A DNA stretch of 64,000 bases. It comes from Flagellimonas allohymeniacidonis (GTDB lineage: Bacteria > Bacteroidota > Bacteroidia > Flavobacteriales > Flavobacteriaceae). The position numbers and the translations under genes were made by a program. The stretch spans positions 1,155,290 through 1,219,289 of the forward strand of contig NZ_SGIU01000001.1 in NCBI RefSeq assembly GCF_004296335.1. The letters run 5' to 3'. Position 1 is the stretch's first letter, and each line of letters starts with the position of its first letter. The notes below the pieces were generated by a model. That model did not search any database. It was not told where the DNA came from and was given only the letters and a program-made list of their open reading frames with translations. Shown piece by piece: positions 27,516 through 36,592 of the stretch.

Positions 27516-28844
27516 CTAGAAATCCTCTTTATCCATCAATTCTTGAATTTTGCGTTCCTCCCATCGCTTGCCCCACAACGGATTGTATCCATATGCCTCC
27601 ATCCCATGGGCAACGACGCCAAAGCCCCAACCTATGGTTGGAAACAAGGCCCAAAGGAACTCGGTGGTTCTTAAGTTTAACCACCATAAAAAGGGAATTA
27701 CCAAACAATACGAAAAAAGGTTACTGTAAAATCCTTTTATGGCCTCCACCTTTTCTTTGGCCTTTATGTACCTTTTTTCGGCAATAAAGCTTTGTTGGGT
27801 CTCAATTGGGGAAAGCTGTTGTGTTAGCATAGGAAGTGAAACGCTGAACTTTTTTGTTGTTTTGTCGATAAGCATTTCCCTATCGGTAAGGATTCCATAG
27901 CGTTGCTTGATATTTTGTAACCCAACCCCACTACTCTTTTTTACAACTTGTTTTTCTTGAAGATTATTGGTCACCACCAAGGTTCCATCCTGCTCAAAAA
28001 CTTGAATATGTAATGGTTTGGCCGAAGTGACCACGTTGTGCTTCACCGCATTCTCCAATAATAATTGAAGCGATAGTGGGACAATTTTTGCATCGGGCAT
28101 GTTTGATTTCTCTGGAATATCAAAAACGATACTGTCCTCAAAACGCATTTTTAGCAATCGAACATAGGTTTTGGCGAAATTCAGCTCTTCATCCACGGTC
28201 ACTAAATCCTTATTTTTCTGTTCTAGGACATACCGATAGACTTTCGACAAGGAGGTGGTGAATTTTTGAGCTTGGCCCGGGTCTTCCTCAATAAGGCTGG
28301 TAAGAACATTTAAACTGTTGAAGAGAAAGTGGGGGTCCAACTGGTTTTTAAGGGCATCAAAACGTGCTGAGGCGGTACCCGCTATTATTTTTTGCTCCTT
28401 TACCTGTTTCTCCTTGTGATATTTATAGTAATATCCTGCGTAAAAGAGAAGGGTGACTACCATCGCAATAGCAAAACTGAAATAGTAATACCCCGGTCGC
28501 TCGCCCATCAAAAATTCATCCCAAGGTTCGCCATAGAAGAATACAAAAAGTACAAAGCGCGAAATGAAAATACCAATCAAAGAGGCTATAATGTTACCGA
28601 GAATGGCCAGGGGAAGAATCCGTATCGTGAAGATTTTTTTACTGTACTTCTTCAACACAAACCTAAAAACGAGGGCGTTGGACATATATATAATGATAGT
28701 AAACACCATCCCAGTCCACAATTGCTGCCATATAAACTGCCATGTCATGTCGCGGCCACTGAAAAAAAAGATGATCAGGATAACAAAAAATATTGCTATC
28801 CCAACCAAAAATGCCCCAATTAGATGTTTTAAAAAAAAGCGCAT
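27516..28844 (-). CDS. LytS-type histidine kinase with C-terminal 2TM domain
   Basis: 442 residues. Four membrane helices (~8-28, 42-62, 78-104, 120-140) lead to a His_kinase domain: phosphoacceptor His172 in LDPHFLFNSLN, N-box Asn265 (LLENAVKHN), G-box SGVGLQN (306-308). Residues ~355-442 form a 2TM domain: KAKEKVEAIKGFYSNLF, GWGFGVVAHG, GKRWEERKIQEL. This places two more membrane helices after the ATPase domain, a topology where the catalytic core is tethered at both ends. Partner is the LytTR regulator at 25309; stand-alone 2TM proteins encoded between them may associate with this tail. Six bases after the TPR-like gene. Confidence 0.92.
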   Translation of the reverse strand: MRFFLKHLIGAFLVGIAIFFVILIIFFFSGRDMTWQFIWQQLWTGMVFTIIIYMSNALVFRFVLKKYSKKIFTIRILPLAILGNIIASLIGIFISRFVLFVFFYGEPWDEFLMGERPGYYYFSFAIAMVVTLLFYAGYYYKYHKEKQVKEQKIIAGTASARFDALKNQLDPHFLFNSLNVLTSLIEEDPGQAQKFTTSLSKVYRYVLEQKNKDLVTVDEELNFAKTYVRLLKMRFEDSIVFDIPEKSNMPDAKIVPLSLQLLLENAVKHNVVTSAKPLHIQVFEQDGTLVVTNNLQEKQVVKKSSGVGLQNIKQRYGILTDREMLIDKTTKKFSVSLPMLTQQLSPIETQQSFIAEKRYIKAKEKVEAIKGFYSNLFSYCLVIPFLWWLNLRTTEFLWALFPTIGWGFGVVAHGMEAYGYNPLWGKRWEERKIQELMDKEDF

Positions 28845-28850
28845 ATATGT

Positions 28851-29477
28851 TTATCCTTTACAACTGGCCAAAACCCTTTCGGCCCTTTCTTTGCCCCATT
28901 TCGGGTAGAAAGGTATTTCCGATTTAAAGGTAGCAAAAAGTTCCAACGCCTTTTCCACATCCTTGCAATATGGGGTGGTGTCCTTACCAAAATATCTCGC
29001 GGAACCCATATCCCATTCTGCCTTTGAAAATATAACCCTGGGATTTTCCGGTGCCAACGCCATCGCCTGTTGATACAGCTGTACGTTTTTGCCCGATAGG
29101 GTCATGCCATAGGTAGCGCCGTCAAAAGAAATCCAAGCTGTGTTGATCAAGGCCTCCTGTACAAGGAGCTCTGGATTATCGGGAGAAATTGCTTTTGCCA
29201 AATCCAAAAATTCTTTGGCTTTCTCCAATTGTTGGGTCAATTTTTCTTTGTCCTTTTCCCCAAATGAAATCAACGTATTGATCTGCGCCACATAATAATG
29301 TGGCAACCAGTTGTCTGGTTCCGCCATGGCAATACGCTCAAAAAGGTTGGAGGCATCAAGGATTTTTTGATTGCCCCATAGCTGAAAAGCCTTTTCCATC
29401 CCCTTAGCATATTGATCTTGGGCGTTCGAAACAAAAGTTCCGGTAAGTACGATGATAAGAATGATTAGTTTTTTCAT
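28851..29477 (-). CDS. Exported TPR-like protein heading the 2TM/LytTR locus
   Basis: 208 residues from ATG 29477-29475 (open frame extends upstream but this ATG starts the signal peptide MKKLIILIIVLTG, ending VSNAQ near 21). Helical repeats: AFQLWGNQKILDASNLFERIAMAEPDNWLPHYY and QQAMALAPENPRVIF are TPR-like. Conserved C-terminal PFYPKWGKERAERVLASC. Periplasmic scaffold, function unknown. First gene of the minus-strand run ending in the LytTR regulator; its leader shares motifs with that of the TonB receptor at 42639. Confidence 0.75.
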   Translation of the reverse strand: MKKLIILIIVLTGTFVSNAQDQYAKGMEKAFQLWGNQKILDASNLFERIAMAEPDNWLPHYYVAQINTLISFGEKDKEKLTQQLEKAKEFLDLAKAISPDNPELLVQEALINTAWISFDGATYGMTLSGKNVQLYQQAMALAPENPRVIFSKAEWDMGSARYFGKDTTPYCKDVEKALELFATFKSEIPFYPKWGKERAERVLASCKG

Positions 29478-29844
29478 GACTGTTCGTTTTGATTTAGTGT
29501 CGACCCAAAATTGAAACATTGTATTTACCGATAACAAAAAGAATAACTGAATTGTAGGTATTTGGGGATGGACTGTACAGAGCATGTAGGAAAGCTCACT
29601 AAAAATCATCCTATTTATTAACATTTTTGATATTTTCAATGGTTTAAGTAATTCATTTCCAGTTTTTTGCTATATTGAAATGTTAAAATAATCTCGTCCC
29701 TCCTTATTTTATCAAGGTTCCCCACTCGAAAGCACCTTTACTTGCAGAAGAAGGTTCCGTGCAGATGTAGTTTGAGACAAAGCAAGATGTAGACCAAATG
29801 GTATTGCCTTTTGGTGAACTAATGCAACCAATAAATTCTACATA
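29478..29844. other. 367-base divergent intergenic region
   Basis: Separates the minus-strand 2TM/LytTR locus from the plus-strand gene at 29845. On the minus strand TTG, 21 bases, then CAATTTTG (first base off consensus) lies ahead of 29477 and may be its promoter. Nothing else convincing; no RNA gene or repeat found. Confidence 0.4.
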
Positions 29845-30612
29845 ATGAAAACGCTATCCTCATGGCTAATTCTAGCCTTATTAATTTTGACCTTTACCTA
29901 TCCAGCATATGGACAGGAAAAAACCACTCAAATGTTTTGGGTACATGAAGATCGGGTACGCCCTTCCATGCTTATGGACTACGAGAGTTCAGCCAAAACA
30001 TTGGTGGATAACTGCCAAAAGCATGGTGTTGAGACCCTAAGCTGGATAACCACCTCAACGGATGATTTCAGGTACCTCTACGTTTCCCCTATCAATTCAA
30101 TGGCGGATATTTCCTTTGAGGGCTTTGGACCACTTAGGGAAAAAATGGGGGCGGAAGCCTTCGATAAAATGTTTGCCGATATGGACAAATGCTACACGTC
30201 CCATGGAGATTATGTGCTGACCTTGGACACCGAACTATCCTACATGCCCGAGGGCATCACACAGACCCCGGAAGGTGAAGACTATCGCCGTTTTTACTAC
30301 TTAAAAACTACTCCTGAGCATGTGAGTGCGATGGCCGAGGCCATGAAAGGCGTAAAAAATATGTTTGCCGATAAGGGTGCAAAAACCCATTATCGCGTTT
30401 ATCGCAGCGGATTTGGCAACATGGAAAACTACTTCATGGTCGCCGTTGCTGCCAAGGATGGAGCGCACTTTGAAACCAGAAGTGATGAAAACGATGCACT
30501 CTTGGGCGAGGAAAGGCACGCCGTTTTTGGTAAGGTCATGCAATACGTCACAAGTATGGAAGAAATAACCGGTCAAATGCGACCTGATTTGGCCTACTCA
30601 CCAACTAAGTAA
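29845..30612 (+). CDS. Exported protein with two ABM/NIPSNAP-like repeats, function unknown
   Basis: 255 residues, signal peptide ending PAYGQ (~24). The mature part looks like two related alpha+beta units: one with MFWVHEDRVRPSMLMDYE and one with RFYYLKTTPEHVSAMAEAM, each followed by a helix and a strand-forming segment (HYRVYRSGFGNMENYFMVAVAAKDG). This resembles dimeric alpha/beta barrel proteins in tandem. I recognise no named family. Followed by a terminator, so monocistronic. Confidence 0.7.
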   Translation: MKTLSSWLILALLILTFTYPAYGQEKTTQMFWVHEDRVRPSMLMDYESSAKTLVDNCQKHGVETLSWITTSTDDFRYLYVSPINSMADISFEGFGPLREKMGAEAFDKMFADMDKCYTSHGDYVLTLDTELSYMPEGITQTPEGEDYRRFYYLKTTPEHVSAMAEAMKGVKNMFADKGAKTHYRVYRSGFGNMENYFMVAVAAKDGAHFETRSDENDALLGEERHAVFGKVMQYVTSMEEITGQMRPDLAYSPTK

Positions 30613-30621
30613 ACCAACCTG

Positions 30622-30649
30622 GCCCTGACACATATGTCGGGGCTTTTTT
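30622..30649 (+). terminator. Rho-independent terminator
   Basis: 9-bp stem GCCCTGACA/TGTCGGGGC (one T-G pair), 4-base loop, then T7. Ten bases after the 29845 gene. Confidence 0.85.
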
Positions 30650-30671
30650 ATTCACATTAAAACCTCTAAAA

Positions 30672-31187
30672 ATGAAAAAACTACTATTACCCTTAGCCAT
30701 TGTTGCATTAGTAGCCTATGCATGCCAGCAAGGACCTGTACGTTACACCCAAAACTCCCCTGAAATCGATACCATCAAAAAACTGATTTCGAACTACAAT
30801 GCCAAAAACTTCGATGCCAGTATGTTCGCCGATACCTCCAAAACCTACTACAACACCAAGGATAATCCAATGTCAGCCGAAGAAGCCATGACCTATCACA
30901 AAGAGAATGACAATAACTATGCGAGCCGGGGATTCCTTTCAGACCACCAAGAATATGAAATGGTACTGACAGATGATGGCGAAAGCTGGGTCAACTGCTG
31001 GCTCGATTGGAAAGGCACCCTGAAAGCCAATGGGAAGGAAGTGGTTATTCCCATTCATTTGACCTATCAGTTCGTAGATGGAAAAATTGTGAGAGAATAT
31101 GGATACTGGGACCCTACCGAAATTGTTCTTACCCTACAGCAGCTCGAAGCAGAAGCCGTTAAGACAGAGCAAGAAGAAACTGAATAA
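30672..31187 (+). CDS. SnoaL/NTF2-like lipoprotein
   Basis: 171 residues; lipobox VAYAC makes Cys18 the lipidation site. The mature domain is NTF2-like: IDTIKKLISNYNAKNFDASMFAD, a central strand EMVLTDDGESWVNCWLDWKG, and IPIHLTYQFVDGKIVREYGYWD. Such folds often bind small ligands or act as delta-isomerase relatives; catalytic residues cannot be assigned. Envelope-anchored. Ends in an acidic tail. A terminator follows. Confidence 0.78.
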   Translation: MKKLLLPLAIVALVAYACQQGPVRYTQNSPEIDTIKKLISNYNAKNFDASMFADTSKTYYNTKDNPMSAEEAMTYHKENDNNYASRGFLSDHQEYEMVLTDDGESWVNCWLDWKGTLKANGKEVVIPIHLTYQFVDGKIVREYGYWDPTEIVLTLQQLEAEAVKTEQEETE

Positions 31188-31223
31188 TACCAATGTTTAT
31201 CCAAACATCGTGATTGCCACTCG

Positions 31224-31256
31224 AAGAGGCCTAGAAAATCTAGGTCTTTTCTTTTT
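31224..31256 (+). terminator. Rho-independent terminator
   Basis: Stem AGGCCTAGA/TCTAGGTCT (one wobble) with AAA loop and T-rich run (TTTTCTTTTT). 37 bases after the lipoprotein gene. Confidence 0.8.
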
Positions 31257-31310
31257 GAAGGTCATAAGGACCTGACAAAATATTGACTAGTTTTAACCAA
31301 CAATCAATCA

Positions 31311-32498
31311 ATGGCCTTACCAAAATCCAACAGAATTGCTTCCATTGACATATTACGTGGCCTAGTGATGGTTCTAATGGCTCTGGATCATGTTCGGGAT
31401 TATTTCCATATCAATGCCTTTACCGGGAACTATCCCGAAAACATGGAGTCCACAACACCTATTTTATTTTTTACACGCTTTGTGACTCATTTTTGTGCCC
31501 CTGTCTTCGTTTTTTTGGCAGGAACCTCAGCCTATTTGTATGGGCAAAAGAAAAGCAAGGGTCAGTTGTCCAAATTTTTGATTACCCGAGGATTCTGGCT
31601 CATTTTTGTTGAAATATTCATCAATAATTTCCTTTGGTGGTTCGATATTTCCTTCGAGTTCGTAAACCTTCAGGTAATTTGGGCCATTGGCGTATGCATG
31701 ATTTTTCTTGGGATGGCCATCTATCTCCCGCTCCGTGCAATCTTAATTTTGGGACTTCTTGTTGTTTTTGGACACAATACTTTGGACTCCATTACCTATG
31801 AGGGCACCAGTTTTCATGCACTTCTGTGGTATGCGGTCCATCAAATGAACTTCTTTGAGGCATGGGATGGTTTTTTTATGGCCTTTTCATATCCCGTTTT
31901 GCCATGGATGGGAGTTATGTTGCTGGGGTATTGCTTTGGTTCACTCTACAAAACGGGCTATAATCCCAAAAACCGGCAACAACTATTGCTGGTCATGGGA
32001 ATAAGCTCCATCGTGCTTTTCTTTTTGCTACGTGGCATAAATGGCTATGGAGATTTAACCCCATGGGCCACCCAAGAAACCACGGCCAAAACGGTGATTT
32101 CATTTTTCAATGCTACCAAGTATCCTCCTTCCTTGGTTTTTTTGTTGATGACTTTGGGACCGGCCCTCCTCTTTGCATATGCCATTGAAGGCATGCAAAA
32201 TAAGGTTGCCAACTTTCTTACGGTCTTTGGCAGGGTTCCCTTCTTCTATTACATCATCCATATCTTGGTAATTCATGTCGCAGCAATTGTAGGGCTTTTG
32301 CTTACCGGAAAAGATTGGAGGTTAATGATTCTGGATAATGAAACGGTAAATTCGGGCATTCTGCAGGGATATGGATATCCTTTGGCCATCGTGTACCTGG
32401 TTTGGATTGCTATTGTTCTCTTTCTCTACCCCATATGCAAAAAATACATGACCTATAAATTGGGCAATAAAGACAAGTGGTGGTTGAGCTATTTGTAG
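31311..32498 (+). CDS. DUF1624/heparan-alpha-glucosaminide acetyltransferase-like membrane protein
   Basis: 395 residues with about ten membrane helices. N-terminus SNRIASIDILRGLVMVLMALDHVRDYF is the signature of DUF1624/HGSNAT-type membrane acyltransferases; the His in ALDHVRD corresponds to the catalytic His. PVFVFLAGTSAYLYG and FYYIIHILVIHVAA are further matches. Transfers acyl groups across the inner membrane to sugars in relatives; substrate here unknown. 42 bases before the DUF6090 gene. Confidence 0.88.
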   Translation: MALPKSNRIASIDILRGLVMVLMALDHVRDYFHINAFTGNYPENMESTTPILFFTRFVTHFCAPVFVFLAGTSAYLYGQKKSKGQLSKFLITRGFWLIFVEIFINNFLWWFDISFEFVNLQVIWAIGVCMIFLGMAIYLPLRAILILGLLVVFGHNTLDSITYEGTSFHALLWYAVHQMNFFEAWDGFFMAFSYPVLPWMGVMLLGYCFGSLYKTGYNPKNRQQLLLVMGISSIVLFFLLRGINGYGDLTPWATQETTAKTVISFFNATKYPPSLVFLLMTLGPALLFAYAIEGMQNKVANFLTVFGRVPFFYYIIHILVIHVAAIVGLLLTGKDWRLMILDNETVNSGILQGYGYPLAIVYLVWIAIVLFLYPICKKYMTYKLGNKDKWWLSYL

Positions 32499-32540
32499 TA
32501 AAATGGTATCTTTCCTTGAATAACTTGAACCGCCCAGCCC

Positions 32541-33296
32541 ATGTTGCGTTTTTTTAGGCAGATTCGCCAAAAATTACTTGCCGAAAATAAGGTGTCTCGT
32601 TACTTGGTCTATGCCATTGGTGAAATCGTGCTAGTGGTCATTGGGATATTAATTGCCCTACAAATCAACAATTGGAATGAACAACGAAAAACAGCCAATG
32701 AAAGATCAAAACTTATCTCTGCCCTAAAATCCGATGCCCAAACCACAGCTGAACGATTGAAGGTAAGTTTGCAAATGGCTGATGATATCAATCAGGACTT
32801 GTTAAAGATTTTGGACATTTTGAATGTAGAGCAGGAGTCGGTTTCCATGGATACCTTGAAAACGTACACCAGTGCCGTTTTTCAGGTGGCCAATTTCAGA
32901 CCCGCCATGTCAGCCTATGAGACTGCTCTTTCTACGGGAGATATCGGTCTTCTTAAAAACGATACCCTTTTGGATACATTCATAGAGTTTAAAAATAACT
33001 ACGACTGGTTTGTACTGCATCAAAACATATCTGGCGATATGGTCTACTTGGGAAGCGTTTGGAAGTTCCGCCAAAAATTGGGTAGCACCCGAATTTTCAT
33101 GAAGAACATGGGAGATTACCCCAAACGATTTGGACTATCCGATGATGAATTCTATCAATCTCTGCTGGAAAAAGATGTATACGCCACCTTTGAAAGTATG
33201 CAATGGTTGATACGCAATCAGTATGAAGCCTTATATCGTGCAAATGAAGCCAATGCTAGAATCATTGACATTCTAGAAGAGCAATCCCAAAATTAA
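32541..33296 (+). CDS. DUF6090 family membrane protein
   Basis: 251 residues. The N-terminus, FFRQIRQKLLAENKVSRYL then YAIGEIVLVVIGILIALQINNWNE, is the unmistakable start of DUF6090, a family abundant in Flavobacteriaceae. One membrane helix at ~30-47, remainder helical and periplasmic. No function is known; multiple paralogs per genome are common. Possibly co-transcribed with the upstream acyltransferase-like gene. Confidence 0.85.
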   Translation: MLRFFRQIRQKLLAENKVSRYLVYAIGEIVLVVIGILIALQINNWNEQRKTANERSKLISALKSDAQTTAERLKVSLQMADDINQDLLKILDILNVEQESVSMDTLKTYTSAVFQVANFRPAMSAYETALSTGDIGLLKNDTLLDTFIEFKNNYDWFVLHQNISGDMVYLGSVWKFRQKLGSTRIFMKNMGDYPKRFGLSDDEFYQSLLEKDVYATFESMQWLIRNQYEALYRANEANARIIDILEEQSQN

Positions 33297-33359
33297 TGAT
33301 CTGTAAGTGATTGAAATTCCCTCCAATTTCTGAACTTCGTAGGCCGTAATTCATGTTCC

Positions 33360-33971
33360 ATGTACATTCCCAATCATTATAAAAATGAAAATCTAGATGA
33401 AATCAAAGATTTTCTGGTCAACAATAGCTTCGGAATTCTCATCAATCTGCTCGAAGGAAAACCTTGGGCAACACATATACCTTTGGAATTGACCAAGGAT
33501 GCAGATGGGAAGGATGTATTGGAAGGCCATATTGCCAAGGCCAATCCGCAATGGAAATCCTTCAAGGATTCGCAAGAAGTACTTTGCATTTTTAATGGGC
33601 CTCATGCCTACGTTTCATCGTCCTGGTACAAAGAAGAGGAAGTACCTACCTGGAATTATATTGCCGTTCACATTTATGGAAAACTCAAGATTTTGAGTGA
33701 AGAAGAAACCATGGATGCTTTGCATCGCTTGGTGGAAAAGTATGAGCGAGACTCAAAAAATCCAATATCCTTGAAAGAAATGTCCCCAAAGACGTTGCGT
33801 CAGGTAAAGGGTGTGGTTGGATTTCAGATAGAGGTTTCAGAAATACAGGCGGCCTATAAACTTTCACAAACCCGGACGGAAGACCACGCAAAAATAATTG
33901 ATGAGCTTTCGGAACGAAAAGATGCTGGAAGCCATCAAATCGCAAAAAACATGAAGGGTTTTACATCTTGA
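33360..33971 (+). CDS. PaiB-type FMN-binding protein
   Basis: 203 residues beginning MYIPNHYKNENLDEIKDFL, typical of PaiB. GEGKPWATHIPLEL-like stretch (residues ~30-45), HAYVSSSWY (~83-91) and EVPTWNYIAVHIYG (~96-109) form the split-barrel flavin-binding fold. PaiB in Bacillus is a negative regulator of protease and sporulation genes; many homologs are simply flavin-binding proteins. Cytoplasmic. Convergent with the PorP/SprF gene only five bases away, with no terminator evident. Confidence 0.88.
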   Translation: MYIPNHYKNENLDEIKDFLVNNSFGILINLLEGKPWATHIPLELTKDADGKDVLEGHIAKANPQWKSFKDSQEVLCIFNGPHAYVSSSWYKEEEVPTWNYIAVHIYGKLKILSEEETMDALHRLVEKYERDSKNPISLKEMSPKTLRQVKGVVGFQIEVSEIQAAYKLSQTRTEDHAKIIDELSERKDAGSHQIAKNMKGFTS

Positions 33972-33976
33972 ATCCC

Positions 33977-35797
33977 CTATTCATTATCCAAGAAATGATT
34001 TTTGGCCCAGTTGGAATACCTCGGATTCTCTACATGCATAATCCACATTTCATCGGTATATTTTCCTTTCATTTTTGAACGATAGGCTGCATAGGCATTG
34101 TCGTTTTCCAAAAACTTGGCGAGATATACGTAGTTCAATCCGTTATCGGGGTTTTTAAAATATTGAGGATTCAAGCCTTGATCTCTTAGCTTCTTGATAA
34201 AACGTTTCAAGTAGACTTCGTTTTTGAAAACATTGGCCACAATGTAATGTCCCTGACCCACTCCATCGAGCTTTATAAACTTTTCGATGGGTTTATAGGC
34301 GCCACCGGTAAAAGCCCCCTTGATTTCCTCTTTTTTCGGTTCGCTTGCAACAATTTCGGTCTTGTCACGGACCTGTTCCCAAACTAGTTTTCTTTCCTCT
34401 TTTTTCGGTTTGGCGGCAAGTTTGGTTTTATCTATGGCATTTTCCAAAGAATCAAGATCTTCGTTTTTTGCCAAGTATAGTTTTTGGGCAGCGGCTTCAA
34501 CCTCAGGATGTTCATTACCTGTATGCCGTTTAACCAAACGCATTACACGTTCAAACCGGTTTTCCAAGTCCCTTTGTCGGTTTTGCTCCAACGAATCCAT
34601 TCGAAAAATCAATTCATTGATGATGGCATAATTATCCGCTTGCTGTTCTTGAAGCTTTTTCACCTGCTCCTCCCAAAAGGCCAAATCCTCCTGGTTGGTT
34701 GGTCGAAGTTGGGTTTGGGCCTTCAACTTGGATTTAGGTGTCTTTTTCTCCGGTTTGGCATCGGCCACAAAGGTGCCTTCCAGAGGTTTCTTTGTATTCG
34801 TTTCCTCATTGGAAGCCAAGGTGTTTTTTGTCATGAGAGGAACAAAAGAGAAGGCTATCGATACTTCATGGGTTACTCCAAGGTTGTTCAGGTTGCTGTT
34901 GACATTCTTCTCGAAATTATATCCAAATGATAGCCTACGATTTAGATTGAATCCAGTGCCGGCAGATAGTCCGTAAAATTGATCATATCCACCTTGTAGC
35001 CATCCCAATTTGGGAAGGTCAAGTATGAGGCCTCCCCCAAAAATAGGGTCTTGTTCGGCCTCAAAACGTGCCCTTGCCAAAGGCATTAATCGACCATTTT
35101 GAAAAATTCCCGCACCATTTTCAAACTCATGGGCGTATTGCAAGTGACTTGAAAAGGTTTTTTCATTGAAATCGGTCAACGATTCTCCTGTTTTGATATT
35201 GTAATCAAAAAGATTCTGGGCAAAAACACCAAAATCGAATTTCCCCATCGAAAGGTTGAGCCCTGGTTGAAAAGAAATGATGGAAGTTTGTGTGGCATCG
35301 CTCAAAAATGGGTCTTCTTCCAAAGTAACTGCTCGATCGGCATCAAAACTGCTCACATAATATGGGATGTTGACCCCAAAACTTAGGTTGCTCTTTTGAC
35401 CCAATTGAATTCCATGGGAATAGTTGGCCATTATCCCTAGGTTGGTAATTACACCTTCCTGCTGGTTATAAAGGCTTATTCCAAGTCCAACCTGGTCGTT
35501 TATTCTTCCACTATAACTCAAAAAGTAATTCTGGCGGTTATCATTGAAATCCGCGCCTTGGCTACGGTGGAAAAGATTAATGTAGGACTTGTCTTCCCGA
35601 ACTGCCGAAAAGGTGGGGTTGATCAAAAATCGATTGAACTTCAAAAGATTTTGAAATGGTACGTCGTAACTCACATAGGGATTGCTGTCTTGAGCATCAA
35701 CTTTGCACAAGAGCATAAAAACAAAGAGTAATGTGAAACTACCTTTTGAATAAAGACATAGGGTCTTGTAGAATATAGATAGTAGATGTTTGTCCAT
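33977..35797 (-). CDS. PorP/SprF-type outer-membrane protein with C-terminal SPOR-like domain
   Basis: 606 residues, about twice the usual PorP/SprF size. Signal sequence ~15-35, then the PorP/SprF barrel to ~330: NLLKFNRFLINPTFSAVRED, QVGLGISLYNQQEGVI, LNLSMGKFDFGVFAQN. A long polar, coiled linker follows (~340-510, with EQVKKLQEQQADNYAIINEL at ~387). Residues ~522-595 look like a SPOR peptidoglycan-binding fold (GHYIVANVFKNEVYLKRFIKKL, LNYVYLAKF). PorP/SprF proteins attach surface proteins secreted by the type IX system. No adhesin gene is adjacent. The fusion could link the outer-membrane complex to the cell wall, by inference. Confidence 0.85.
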   Translation of the reverse strand: MDKHLLSIFYKTLCLYSKGSFTLLFVFMLLCKVDAQDSNPYVSYDVPFQNLLKFNRFLINPTFSAVREDKSYINLFHRSQGADFNDNRQNYFLSYSGRINDQVGLGISLYNQQEGVITNLGIMANYSHGIQLGQKSNLSFGVNIPYYVSSFDADRAVTLEEDPFLSDATQTSIISFQPGLNLSMGKFDFGVFAQNLFDYNIKTGESLTDFNEKTFSSHLQYAHEFENGAGIFQNGRLMPLARARFEAEQDPIFGGGLILDLPKLGWLQGGYDQFYGLSAGTGFNLNRRLSFGYNFEKNVNSNLNNLGVTHEVSIAFSFVPLMTKNTLASNEETNTKKPLEGTFVADAKPEKKTPKSKLKAQTQLRPTNQEDLAFWEEQVKKLQEQQADNYAIINELIFRMDSLEQNRQRDLENRFERVMRLVKRHTGNEHPEVEAAAQKLYLAKNEDLDSLENAIDKTKLAAKPKKEERKLVWEQVRDKTEIVASEPKKEEIKGAFTGGAYKPIEKFIKLDGVGQGHYIVANVFKNEVYLKRFIKKLRDQGLNPQYFKNPDNGLNYVYLAKFLENDNAYAAYRSKMKGKYTDEMWIMHVENPRYSNWAKNHFLDNE

Positions 35798-36112
35798 AGC
35801 CTTTGATTTTGCGTAGGTTAAAGGACCTGAGGGGAACAGGTATATAAATGGTATGATTTGTATGGTTTCTCATTGCAAGATTTGGGATACTTGTAAGAGT
35901 TTTACTATAATGCTATGTAATAATAGTCATTTTATCGGTCAAAAACCAATTTTATCGATAAACGGAACTATTACTACGCTGGTTGGTTCTTATTTCGCTG
36001 TTTTACAATTAGTTCACTAAGTAAAACTCGATTTTACTGATAAAATTGTGTTCGGTATTTCAATGGTTTTCAGATATTGAAATATCTTCGGTGGTAATCT
36101 TACAGATTTGAT
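35798..36112. other. 315-base divergent region with palindromes
   Basis: Between divergent PorP/SprF and GNAT genes. Holds TTTATCGATAAA (35951-35962, perfect palindrome), a related TTTTATCGG at 35930-35938, and ATTTTA/TAAAAT arms at 36031-36046. These could be operators for a shared regulator; no promoter match stands out. Confidence 0.4.
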
Positions 36113-36589
36113 ATGACTCGCAACATCGACATACAGATTGTACCCTACAGCGAAAAATTCAAAAAAGCCTTCAAGGATTTGAACGAGGAATGGATCCGAG
36201 AATACTTTAAAATGGAAGAACTGGACCACAAGTATTTAGACCGTCCAGAGACTTACATTCTTCAGCCAGGTGGCTATATTGGAGTAGCTTTGCATCAGAA
36301 TCAAGCGGTTGGAGTCTGTGCGCTGATCAAATCCAATGATGATACTTATGATTTTGAGCTTTCGAAAATGGGCGTATCTCCAAAAATTCAAGGCCAAGGT
36401 ATAGGTTGGCTCCTAGGGGAGCACATTGTTGAGGAAGCAAAAAGGAGAGGCGCAAAGACCATATACTTGGACAGTAATACGGTTTTGGAACCTGCAATCA
36501 AGTTATATCGAAAACTGGGATTTGTGGAAGTGCAGGGATACAACTCCTTTTACGAACGATGCAATATCAGAATGGAACTCAAGCTATAA
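36113..36589 (+). CDS. GNAT-family N-acetyltransferase
   Basis: 158 residues. Acetyl-CoA-binding motif A: ELSKMGVSPKIQGQGIGWLLGE (Q-G-Q-G-I-G at ~92-97), followed by TIYLDSNTVLEPAIKLYRKLGFVE. The N-terminus (NIDIQIVPYSEKFKKAFKDLNEEWI) matches a common subgroup. Cytoplasmic; substrate unknown. Ends four bases before the convergent cyclase gene. Confidence 0.9.
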   Translation: MTRNIDIQIVPYSEKFKKAFKDLNEEWIREYFKMEELDHKYLDRPETYILQPGGYIGVALHQNQAVGVCALIKSNDDTYDFELSKMGVSPKIQGQGIGWLLGEHIVEEAKRRGAKTIYLDSNTVLEPAIKLYRKLGFVEVQGYNSFYERCNIRMELKL

Positions 36590-36592
36590 GAC

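Noticed and set aside
28392..28823. 143-codon plus-strand frame opposite the histidine kinase
   Set aside because: Antisense to the kinase membrane region; composition reflects the complement of hydrophobic codons.
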